Source of the DNA: Parachlamydiaceae bacterium
GTDB taxonomy: Bacteria; Chlamydiota; Chlamydiia; Chlamydiales; Parachlamydiaceae
DNA length: 58,451 nt
NCBI GenBank assembly: GCA_030147755.1
Contig: JASBUW010000081.1
Location: 1 to 58,451 of the forward strand
Reading direction: 5' to 3'
Position numbers and translations under genes: made by a program. Below the pieces are notes generated by a model. It was given only the letters and a program-made list of their open reading frames with translations. It had not been told where the DNA came from and made no database searches. This document shows, one piece after another, positions 42,515-49,943 of the stretch (the stretch's first letter is position 1; the number at the start of each line of letters is the position of its first letter).

Positions 42515-43342
42515 ATGAATGTTTTACCTTTAATTTTGGCTTTAGTCTTGATGCTGTCGGTGTTAACTGTTGAGAAATTGGAAAAATTTAAACATCAAAA
42601 AATCGTTCAAGAGCAATATCAAAAATATCTAAGTGACAATGAACGACAAAAATTGAATGATCGTCAAGAAAGATTATTTGGTCATACGCTCACAACAGAT
42701 CGTCAGCAAGTGAGTTTTCGTTATATTGTCGATAAAAAACTACGTGAAAAAGATCCTGAAAAAGCAGCTCAATATCGTTTAATTATCATCGATTTAATCA
42801 AGAATGTATATGGAGAAGCAAAATTTTTTAAAGATTTAGAAAAAACCCGAGGCAATTTTGTAGAGGAATTACTCACGGCTATTGAACAAGCAGCTGATCG
42901 CGCTCCACCCAAAACAGTGCTTCGTATTGAAGATATCAGTCGTTTACAATTGGAAGATCCCTTATTACAAAAAGCTTTTTATCATATGTTAAAAGGGACT
43001 ATGTCGAAGGAAGCTTTCAATGATTTACCTAAAGACTCTCCTTTAAGAGAAAAAGCTTATGTGTCTCTTTTGACTTTTATTAATAAAGATAATCAAAAAG
43101 GAATTGAAATCCAGCACGCTCCTGTAGAAACATTAAAAGCCATCTTTGGAAGTGATGAAATCGCCAATCGAATTGTTATTAGACGTAAAGAATTATCTAA
43201 GCAGAAAGAAGAGAGTAAAAACGACAATAAAACAGGCGGTCAAACATTTGCAAATGAATTTAAAGGAAAACAACGATCTGGTATTAGTGATGACATTTTA
43301 GATTTTAAAATTTCGAGCTCAGATACTACACCCTATGATTAA
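42515..43342 (+). CDS. Pseudopilus-associated protein, possibly GspK-like
   Basis: 275 residues. An N-terminal hydrophobic helix (NVLPLILALVLMLSVLTVE) has no basic leader or FTLLE motif. The rest is charged and helical, with a segment (APVETLKAIFGSDEIANRIVIRRKEL) resembling the small helical lobe of GspK, and a disordered Ser/Gly-rich end. Position after three minor pseudopilin genes is where gspK stands in type II operons. Identification as GspK is inference; an operon-specific membrane protein is equally possible. Confidence 0.65.
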   Translation: MNVLPLILALVLMLSVLTVEKLEKFKHQKIVQEQYQKYLSDNERQKLNDRQERLFGHTLTTDRQQVSFRYIVDKKLREKDPEKAAQYRLIIIDLIKNVYGEAKFFKDLEKTRGNFVEELLTAIEQAADRAPPKTVLRIEDISRLQLEDPLLQKAFYHMLKGTMSKEAFNDLPKDSPLREKAYVSLLTFINKDNQKGIEIQHAPVETLKAIFGSDEIANRIVIRRKELSKQKEESKNDNKTGGQTFANEFKGKQRSGISDDILDFKISSSDTTPYD

Positions 43343-43353
43343 TAGCAGGATTT

Positions 43354-44334
43354 ATGCAACTACCAGAGAATTTGCAAGAGGCAATTGAAAAGGCTATTGA
43401 ATCATTTGGATTGTCTCGGTTGATCGAAGCACGCGAAGAATTAACAGAGCGTTATCGTCAGCAAGCTTCTAAGCGTCAATTTATGACCACAGAAGCTCAA
43501 CGACAATCTTATGTGATGACACGTTTGCCTGCCACTTATGCGGCTGTGAAAATGGCTTTACAAACCATACAAGAAAGATTGCCCTCGGAAATATCTATTA
43601 AAAGCGTATTAGATTTAGGTGCGGGTCCTGGAACCGCTATGTGGGCGGCTTGTAGTCAATTTTCAGAAATTGAACAAGTCACTTTGCTTGAAAAGGATGC
43701 TTCTTTGATGGCTTTAGGACAACGTTTAGCGCAAGTTAGCGAACAAATAGCTGTGCGTGATGCTGTTTGGCAACAAGTTGATTTAGAACAAACTTTAGAA
43801 CTGCCTTTACATGATGCGGTTATTTTTTCTTATTCAATAGGAGAATTAAAGTCAGAAAAGATGCTTTCTGCCATTCAATGTGGCTGGCAAGCAGCTAACA
43901 AACTTTTGCTTGTTGTGGAACCGGGAACACCGGCGGGATTTGAACGTATTCGGTTGATTCGTCGACAGTTGATTGAGTGGGGAGCCCATTTAGTGGCTCC
44001 TTGCCCGCATCACGTAGCATGTCCAATGGCTGACGGTGATTGGTGTCATTTTGCTGCGCGTGTTGAGCGTTCCTCTTTGCATCGTCGTTTAAAAGGAGGA
44101 AGCTTAGGTTATGAAGACGAGAAATTCTCTTATGTGGCAGCTAGTAAAACGCCTGTTTCCTTGCCGGATGCACGTGTCTTAAGACATCCTTTACGTCATT
44201 CTGGACATGTCGTGTTGACGCTGTGCACTCCTGAAGGCGTGCAACAACCTACAATCTCTAAGAAAATGGGAGACGTGTATAAACGTGCGCGCAAAATAGA
44301 GTGGGGAGATGCTTTCTCTCTTTTTAAAGTGTGA
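43354..44334 (+). CDS. Rsm22-like SAM-dependent methyltransferase
   Basis: 326 residues. The SAM-binding motif I is VLDLGAGPGTAMWAA, followed by a Rossmann pattern (VTLLEKDASLMALG). C-terminal cysteines and histidines (APCPHHVACPMADGDWCHF) form the zinc or Fe-S cluster site typical of the Rsm22 family, which acts on the small ribosomal subunit in mitochondria and bacteria. The KFSYVA motif follows. It starts 11 bases after the last secretion gene. Its place behind the type II genes is probably conserved in chlamydiae rather than functional. Confidence 0.88.
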   Translation: MQLPENLQEAIEKAIESFGLSRLIEAREELTERYRQQASKRQFMTTEAQRQSYVMTRLPATYAAVKMALQTIQERLPSEISIKSVLDLGAGPGTAMWAACSQFSEIEQVTLLEKDASLMALGQRLAQVSEQIAVRDAVWQQVDLEQTLELPLHDAVIFSYSIGELKSEKMLSAIQCGWQAANKLLLVVEPGTPAGFERIRLIRRQLIEWGAHLVAPCPHHVACPMADGDWCHFAARVERSSLHRRLKGGSLGYEDEKFSYVAASKTPVSLPDARVLRHPLRHSGHVVLTLCTPEGVQQPTISKKMGDVYKRARKIEWGDAFSLFKV

Positions 44335-44337
44335 TTT

Positions 44338-45264
44338 ATGAAAAAAATAGGAATTCCTCTTTTGATTTTTTTTTGCATTGTGTTAGGCACGATTAAGATT
44401 TGGAAAAAAGAAAATTATCCTTACCAATTATCTATTGTTGCTATTTTTCAAAACGAAGAACGCTTTTTAAAAGAATGGATCGATTTTCATCGTTTGATAG
44501 GAGTCGAACATTTCTATTTATTCAATCACTTGAGTTCAGATGATTATTTAACAGTTTTACAACCCTATCTCAAAGCTAATCTTGTCGAACTCTATGATTG
44601 GCCTTACCCGAGTCAAGAAGGTGATGAAGCGGATTGGACACGTGTGCAATCTGCTGCTTATCGTGAAGGTATTAACCGGGCAACAGGTAATACCAAATGG
44701 CTCGCCATTTTAGATACAGATGAATTTCTTTTTCCTGTGAAAGCTTCTAACTTGGTGGAGTGGCTATCTGATTATGAAGAGTGCAGTGGCATTTTAGTGA
44801 ATTGGCAAGTCTTTGGGACTTCTCATGTGCCCAAAATTGCAGCGGATCAGTTGCTCATCGAGCAATTGATTTATCAAGCGCCTGTGCAAGAGCATATGAA
44901 TACTTACTGTAAAAGTATTGTGCGTCCGGACGCTGTAAAAACCTGTTGCGATCCCCATACTGTGGTGTATTATCCTTGGTCTTACGCTGTTGATTCTGCA
45001 AAATGCATTTTTCCTTGGAAATTTCATGCTTCGCATCCTGTACAAATCGATCAAGCGCGCATTAACCATTATTGGGCGCGGGATGAAGATTTTTTTTACA
45101 ATCATAAATTGGCGCGCTATGTAAGGTGGGGGACAGCTGCACGTCGAGAAGCGTGTTTAAAACGCAATGAAGTGGCAAATCAATATCGAAATCACGAAAT
45201 CCAGCGATTTGTACCTGCTCTACAAACGTTGCAAGCACAAGATCAACAAACCTTGAACAGGTAA
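44338..45264 (+). CDS. Family 92 glycosyltransferase-like protein
   Basis: 308 residues. One N-terminal membrane helix (about 3-20, IGIPLLIFFCIVLGTIKI) precedes a GT-A domain: LSIVAIFQNEERFLKEWIDFH, HFYLFNHLSSDDYL, and LAILDTDEFLFP with the DxD motif, then VNWQVFGTSH. These are the marks of GT92 (DUF23) proteins. The donor and acceptor are unknown; anchored in the inner membrane, it may act on surface glycan or lipid. It starts 3 bases after the methyltransferase stop codon. Confidence 0.85.
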   Translation: MKKIGIPLLIFFCIVLGTIKIWKKENYPYQLSIVAIFQNEERFLKEWIDFHRLIGVEHFYLFNHLSSDDYLTVLQPYLKANLVELYDWPYPSQEGDEADWTRVQSAAYREGINRATGNTKWLAILDTDEFLFPVKASNLVEWLSDYEECSGILVNWQVFGTSHVPKIAADQLLIEQLIYQAPVQEHMNTYCKSIVRPDAVKTCCDPHTVVYYPWSYAVDSAKCIFPWKFHASHPVQIDQARINHYWARDEDFFYNHKLARYVRWGTAARREACLKRNEVANQYRNHEIQRFVPALQTLQAQDQQTLNR

Positions 45265-45268
45265 TTTT

Positions 45269-45433
45269 ATGCGCAAAATAGGTTATTTAGCTTTAAGCCT
45301 CTATTTACTGTTCGTGGCTCTCTTGGCCACTATTCCTAATCTACTGATCCCCAACTTAGTAATGGCGGGACTAGCTTTTATTGCCAGTTTAGGTATCTTC
45401 TTGGATTGGTGGTATTCATGGTATTCAAGTTAA
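45269..45433 (+). CDS. Tiny two-helix membrane protein
   Basis: 54 residues: MRKIGYLALSLYLLFVALLA then a short polar break, then VMAGLAFIASLGIFLDWWYS and the end WYSS. Two hydrophobic helices of about 18 residues and an aromatic C-terminal end make a coherent membrane protein. It begins 4 bases after the GT92 gene, whose last bases (CAGGTAATTTT) provide only a weak ribosome site, so coupling is likely. Too short for routine gene calling. No family recognised. Confidence 0.6.
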   Translation: MRKIGYLALSLYLLFVALLATIPNLLIPNLVMAGLAFIASLGIFLDWWYSWYSS

Positions 45434-45443
45434 AGAATAAATT

Positions 45444-46703
45444 TTATAATTTAATTCCTTCACGCAAATAAGAATCAAGTGTGATGAGTTCTCCCTCAAT
45501 CTTTAATTCGTTCATGGCTGCTTGTAAGGCTCTTTGTTCTCGTTCTAGCGTGCTTTTGTCTTGTGTTTTCCAAGCCACTTGAAATAGTTTTTTATTTCCA
45601 CGTGCTGTTTGGATTAAAAAATCAATTTCATAGCGTTCGTGAGTCAAATAATAGTTGATTTTACATCCAAGACGTCGCAAATCCAGATAAATGATGTTTT
45701 CAAATAATCTTCCAAGATCATTTTCATAATCTAGTGTAAGCGCTCTTACCATTCCTGAATCTATGGCGTACAATTTCTTGGGATTGGACTGTACTTTGCG
45801 AATAGATCTGTCATAAATGCTGACTGAAAAAGCCAAATAAGCATCTTCAATGTGATCAGCATATTCATATAGGGCTTCTTTACCTATTTGATATCCTTGG
45901 CTTTTGAGATCGTTATACAATTTTCTAATGGTGAAAGGTTTGCTCACATTATGAATCATCGATAAAATCATGTACTTGATTAAAGTAGGATGTTTAATTT
46001 TATGTCTTTCAATGATATCTCGATAAATCACGATATCGACATAGTCTTGTAAAGTTTGTTGACGTGTATCAGCAGAATAAGAAATGACTTCCGGGAATCC
46101 ACCTTCAGATAAATAACTCTGAAAAGCATGCGTGAGTTTATCTTGAGTTTTTTTGTCGTATAAACTGCGTTCAATGACAATTTTTTTCGCTCTCATAAAT
46201 TCGCTAAAGCTATAAGGCCAGATTTCAATCGCTATCGATCTTCCACGTAAATTTGTTGCAATTTCTTTACTCAATAATTTGGCTGAAGATCCTGTTAAAA
46301 AAATCTCCACATTCTTACTGTCGTGTAAACGTCTAATCACAAGAGGCCAATTATCTACATTTTGAATTTCGTCAAAAAATAAATAACACTTTCTATCATG
46401 GTTTTCAGGATAAATTGCATAGAAAGCATCGACTAATTTTGCTAATTTTTGCTCATTTAAGGGAAGCAAACGATCATCTTCAAAATTAATAAATAAAATG
46501 CTTGTGGGATTAATTCCTGTTTGAAGCATGTTTAAAATGTGTTGATAAAGAAAGTAAGTCTTACCCACACGGCGCATGCCGATAGCGACTTTAATTTTAT
46601 TCGGAGCTTTCGGAAATTGGATATCTCGATGAACAATCTCTAATAGCGGTAATCTATCACGAAATTCTCCTAATAAAATTGGGAGTATTTTTTCTTCATC
46701 CAT
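45444..46703 (-). CDS. AAA_14/DUF4143 family ATPase (3)
   Basis: 419 residues. Walker A is GMRRVGKT, Walker B is CYLFFDEIQNV, sensor region IFLTGSSAKLL. The C-terminal DUF4143 half has the pattern KLYAIDSGMVRAL and ends in YEIDFLIQTARGNKKLFQVAWK, a PD-(D/E)XK-like core with Asp and Gln-x-x-Lys. Role unknown, as for the related genes at 9732 and 26453. AAAGG precedes the start codon, and a 30-bp perfect inverted repeat starts 9 bases upstream. It converges on the small membrane gene ending at 45433. Confidence 0.87.
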   Translation of the reverse strand: MDEEKILPILLGEFRDRLPLLEIVHRDIQFPKAPNKIKVAIGMRRVGKTYFLYQHILNMLQTGINPTSILFINFEDDRLLPLNEQKLAKLVDAFYAIYPENHDRKCYLFFDEIQNVDNWPLVIRRLHDSKNVEIFLTGSSAKLLSKEIATNLRGRSIAIEIWPYSFSEFMRAKKIVIERSLYDKKTQDKLTHAFQSYLSEGGFPEVISYSADTRQQTLQDYVDIVIYRDIIERHKIKHPTLIKYMILSMIHNVSKPFTIRKLYNDLKSQGYQIGKEALYEYADHIEDAYLAFSVSIYDRSIRKVQSNPKKLYAIDSGMVRALTLDYENDLGRLFENIIYLDLRRLGCKINYYLTHERYEIDFLIQTARGNKKLFQVAWKTQDKSTLEREQRALQAAMNELKIEGELITLDSYLREGIKL

Positions 46704-46711
46704 CGTTTACC

Positions 46712-46785
46712 TTTTGTTAATCTGTCCTTATATGAAGGAAAGATTTAAAGAAATGTTTCCTTCATATAAGGACAGATTAACAAAA
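46712..46785. promoter_or_regulatory. Perfect 30-bp inverted repeat before ATPase 3
   Basis: 46712-46741 and 46756-46785 are perfectly complementary over 30 bp with a 14-base loop. Each arm contains TCCTT-N5-AAGGA, itself a small palindrome, so the leader carries two operator-like sites in opposite orientation. It lies 8 bases before the start codon and would form a strong hairpin in the mRNA leader. Confidence 0.75.
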
Positions 46786-46958
46786 AGCAAGCCTTAAATC
46801 AAGGAAGACAAGTGACTTATTCTTTCTATTCTTATCACTTGAATTCCTGTTCTTAGGGTGAACGGGCTCGCAAGTGGGCGGATAAGAAAGATTTATTGAT
46901 TGTTAAATTTTTCTAATGAAAACTGTTCAAAATGCTAGGATAATTTAAATTCGTGGGT
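46786..46958. other. Gene-free stretch
   Basis: About 170 bases between the ATPase 3 leader and the hairpin array. No convincing reading frame. A weak hairpin with AGAAAGATTTA/TAAATTTTTCT arms (about 46886-46920) resembles the inverted repeat at 23107-23167. The GC-rich GGGTGAACGGGCTCGCAAGT is unlike its surroundings but I cannot identify it. Confidence 0.5.
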
Positions 46959-47128
46959 TATATACTCAATCCAGTTGAATCCTGGAAATTTTGGGTAGCG
47001 TGAAAGCTCCCGCGATTGAACAAATCGCGTCGAGGATCATATTAATCAATATGACCCTCGACGCGATTTTTCAATCCCGGGGCTTTGACGCACCCAAAAT
47101 TCCAGGATTCAGCTGGATTGAGTATATA
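46959..47128. repeat. Chimeric hairpin repeat, copy B
   Basis: A 170-bp palindrome from TATATACTCAATCC to GGATTGAGTATATA. The outer arms (ACTCAATCCAGTTGAATCC...) pair with 47091-47128. The conserved core follows, left arm GCGTGAAAGCTCCCGCGATT (46998) and right arm TCAATCCCGGGGCTTTGACG (47071). The inner arm AATCGCGTCGAGG-TCATATT ends in loop AATC at 47044. The core arms show fixed mismatches. An ORF within is palindrome-derived and not a gene. Confidence 0.85.
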
Positions 47129-47289
47129 GTCTTTCTACTTCAAAGTGAGAATTTTGAGCTGCGTGAAAGCTCTCGCGGTTAAACGATCGGAAATGGGTTC
47201 ATATTACTAATATGGACCCATTTCCGATCGTTTAACCCCGAGGCTTTGACGCGCTCAAAATTCTCACTTTGAAGTAGAAAGACTATATA
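47123..47289. repeat. Chimeric hairpin repeat, copy C
   Basis: A 167-bp palindrome from TATATAGTCTTTCTACTTC to GAAGTAGAAAGACTATATA, sharing TATATA with copy B. Outer arms are unrelated to those of copy B. The core is GCGTGAAAGCTCTCGCGGTT (47161) and TTTAACCCCGAGGCTTTGAC (47231). The inner arm AACGATCGGAAATGGGT resembles copy A. It stands directly before the exporter operon at 47331. Confidence 0.85.
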
Positions 47290-47330
47290 CAAGTTTGAAT
47301 TTTCTTCATGCATAGTAATTGAGAACATAT

Positions 47331-48191
47331 ATGAAACGTCTCCTTAAAATCTTACTCCTATTGCTCATCTTGGCGGGTATTGCTTATTGGGTTTATTATT
47401 ATTGGGAGCGAAAGCCTGAAGACCAGAATGAACTCACCCTTTATGGCAATGTAGATATTCGGCAGGTCGATTTGGGTTTTCGTGTGAAAGGACGCGTGAT
47501 TTATATGCCCTTTCAAGAAGGTGATTATGTAGCAGCCGGACAATTAATGGCCATTTTAGATAAGCAACCTTATGAAGACCAAGTCCGAGAAGCGCAAGCG
47601 CATATTAACTCCATTCAAGCTTCTCTTGATAACGCACGAGAATTCGTTGAGCGACGCGAATCAATATTAGGCACAGGAGCGGTTTCAGCTGAGGAATATA
47701 CGCAAGCCATATCCTCTATGCGTGTTTACCAAGCTAATCTTAAAGAAGCAGAAGCCGCTCTAGGAGTTGCCATCACCAATCTTCAAGATACTGAGCTTTA
47801 TGCCCCTTCCGACGGAGTGATCTTGACGCGTATTCGCGAACCAGGAACCGTGGTAAAAGAGGCTGATCCCATTTACACGCTTTCTTTGGTTTCTCCTGTT
47901 TGGGTGCGCGCTTATGTATCTGAAGTGCAATTAGGAGATATTTATCCTGATATGCAGGCTGAAGTGTTCACAGATACTCCAGGCGGTCATGTTTATAAAG
48001 GGCATATAGGATTTATTTCTCCGGTCGCTGAATTTACTCCGAAAACAGTGGAAACGACGCAATTGCGCACAGACCTTGTGTACCGCTTACGCATCATTGC
48101 GGATAATCCTGATCACGGATTGCGTCAAGGCATGCCTGTGACTGTGAAGTTGCCTTTACAACGCCATCATGAAGAGCCTGCAAAGGAATAA
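47331..48191 (+). CDS. HlyD-type periplasmic adaptor of an ABC exporter
   Basis: 286 residues from the ATG at 47331. One N-terminal anchor helix (LLKILLLLLILAGIAYWVYY), a lipoyl half (GRVIYMPFQEGDYVAAGQLMAIL), a helical hairpin (about 80-140), the second lipoyl half (LYAPSDGVILTRIREPGTVV) and a short beta-barrel domain. It bridges the inner-membrane ABC exporter and the periplasm or outer membrane. First gene of a four-gene operon of the YbhG/YhiI type; the next gene starts 3 bases after. The two hairpins directly upstream may influence its transcription. Confidence 0.93.
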   Translation: MKRLLKILLLLLILAGIAYWVYYYWERKPEDQNELTLYGNVDIRQVDLGFRVKGRVIYMPFQEGDYVAAGQLMAILDKQPYEDQVREAQAHINSIQASLDNAREFVERRESILGTGAVSAEEYTQAISSMRVYQANLKEAEAALGVAITNLQDTELYAPSDGVILTRIREPGTVVKEADPIYTLSLVSPVWVRAYVSEVQLGDIYPDMQAEVFTDTPGGHVYKGHIGFISPVAEFTPKTVETTQLRTDLVYRLRIIADNPDHGLRQGMPVTVKLPLQRHHEEPAKE

Positions 48192-48194
48192 ATT

Positions 48195-49943
48195 GTGTCA
48201 TCCGTTCCAGTTGTTGACATTCAGCATCTTTCTAAATTTTTTAATCCTGCACAACCGCCTGCGCTTGAAAATATCCATACGGTGATTCCTAAAGGACAAA
48301 TAGTGGGGGTAGCAGGTCCGGATGGAGCCGGCAAAACCACCTTGATTCGTTTAATCGCAGGGTTATTGTTGCCTACGCAAGGCAAAATTTTGGTGTCAGG
48401 TTATGATACGGTGGAAGATCCGGAAACTATCCATAACTTGATCGGTTATATGCCGCAAAAATTTGGACTCTATGAAGATTTGACAGTCATGCAAAACTTG
48501 GTTTTATATGCCAATTTACGTGGAGTCAAGGGACAAGAACGCCAAGCAACTTTTGAAAAATTACTCGATTTCACAGCTTTGAAACCCTTTGTTAACCGTT
48601 TATCAGGTGCTCTTTCAGGAGGCATGAAACAGAAATTAGGGTTGGCATGTGCTTTGATTCAAAAGCCCACTCTTTTGTTATTAGACGAACCTAGTGTAGG
48701 GGTGGATCCGATTTCACGCAGAGAATTATGGAAAATGGTGCAAGGTTTATTAGAAGAAGATATTTCTGTCATTTGGAGCACTGCTTATTTAGATGAAGCT
48801 GAGCGATGCGATTCTGTTTTATTATTGAATCAAGGCAAACTACTTTATAGTGGTCCTCCTAAAGAATTAACACAAAGCGTAGAAGGACGCACATTTAAAA
48901 TTTCGCATATTGAAAGCAGTCGGCGTTTAGTTTTAATAGAGGCGTTGAATCACCCCCAAGTGATAGACGGTGTAATTCAAGGAAGCGATATTCGCATTGT
49001 GACGCGACAGCCAACAGAAACAACACTCGCAGATACGCTTCATCAAAAAAATCCCGGATTGCAAATAGAGTCTATTCCACCACGCTTTGAAGATGCCTTT
49101 ATCGATATTTTAGGAGGCGGACCCGGAGGGCGTTCCGAATTAGCAGAAAAAATGCCCGTGTTTAAAGACAAAAGTGAAGCGATTGTGGAAGCAAAAGGAT
49201 TAACGAAGAAATTTGGATCTTTTACAGCGGCCAATCACATTACGTTTCGCATTCAATCGGGTGAAATTTTTGGGTTATTAGGTCCTAATGGAGCAGGAAA
49301 ATCGACTACATTTAAAATGATGTGCGGCTTGCTGAAGCCTACTTCAGGGGAAGCTTTCGTAGAGGGCTATAATTTGCAAACAGCCTCTAGTCAAGCCCGT
49401 TCAAGAATTGGCTATATGGCACAAAAATTTTCTTTATACGGCAATTTAAGCGTGCGTCAAAACTTAGAATTTTTCTCGGGGATCTACAATTTAAAAGGCG
49501 GGCAACAACACAAAGCGATTCAAGATATGATTGAAATTTTCGGATTTCAGCCCTACCTGTATGAGTCAGCAGAAACCCTTCCCTTAGGATTTAAACAACG
49601 ATTAGCTTTATCTTGTGCGGTGATGCATCGACCTGAAGTCTTATTTCTTGATGAGCCTACTTCCGGAGTAGATCCGATTACGCGTCGCGAATTTTGGAAT
49701 CACATCAATGGTTTAGTCGAAAAAGGTGTCACTGTGATGGTGACGACACATTTTATGGATGAAGCCGAATATTGTGATCGCATTGGCTTAGTGTATCGCA
49801 GTCAAATGATCGAACTGGGTACACCGGACGAGTTAAAAGCGTTAGCGAAGAGTGAGCAGAATCCTTCGCCTACTTTAGAAGATGCTTTTATTTTCTTAAT
49901 TGAACGCTATGATGCGGAGCAGAATCATGCAAGAACCGCCTAG
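48195..49943 (+). CDS. ABC exporter ATPase with two nucleotide-binding domains
   Basis: 582 residues from a GTG start with AAAGGA upstream. Two ATPase domains are fused: domain 1 (about 6-235) has GPDGAGKTT, LSGGMKQKLGLA and LLLLDEPSVGVD; domain 2 (about 330-560) has GPNGAGKST, VLFLDEPTSGVD, but a changed signature LPLGFKQRLAL in place of LSGGQ. The same change is known in YbhF/YhiH-type fused ATPases. It powers the two permeases encoded after it. It overlaps the first permease gene by 17 bases. Confidence 0.94.
   Translation: MSSVPVVDIQHLSKFFNPAQPPALENIHTVIPKGQIVGVAGPDGAGKTTLIRLIAGLLLPTQGKILVSGYDTVEDPETIHNLIGYMPQKFGLYEDLTVMQNLVLYANLRGVKGQERQATFEKLLDFTALKPFVNRLSGALSGGMKQKLGLACALIQKPTLLLLDEPSVGVDPISRRELWKMVQGLLEEDISVIWSTAYLDEAERCDSVLLLNQGKLLYSGPPKELTQSVEGRTFKISHIESSRRLVLIEALNHPQVIDGVIQGSDIRIVTRQPTETTLADTLHQKNPGLQIESIPPRFEDAFIDILGGGPGGRSELAEKMPVFKDKSEAIVEAKGLTKKFGSFTAANHITFRIQSGEIFGLLGPNGAGKSTTFKMMCGLLKPTSGEAFVEGYNLQTASSQARSRIGYMAQKFSLYGNLSVRQNLEFFSGIYNLKGGQQHKAIQDMIEIFGFQPYLYESAETLPLGFKQRLALSCAVMHRPEVLFLDEPTSGVDPITRREFWNHINGLVEKGVTVMVTTHFMDEAEYCDRIGLVYRSQMIELGTPDELKALAKSEQNPSPTLEDAFIFLIERYDAEQNHARTA

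Noticed and set aside
46855-46885. GC-rich stretch as a tRNA or tRNA fragment
   Set aside because: It cannot be folded into a cloverleaf and lacks a T-loop consensus. I found no convincing tRNA or rRNA gene anywhere in the window.
46991-47182. 63-codon open frame across hairpins B and C
   Set aside because: It spans two palindromes and follows their symmetry; no ribosome site and no protein-like composition.
46959-47289. CRISPR array
   Set aside because: The repeats are self-complementary hairpins with variable arms, not short direct repeats with unique spacers, and no cas gene is present.
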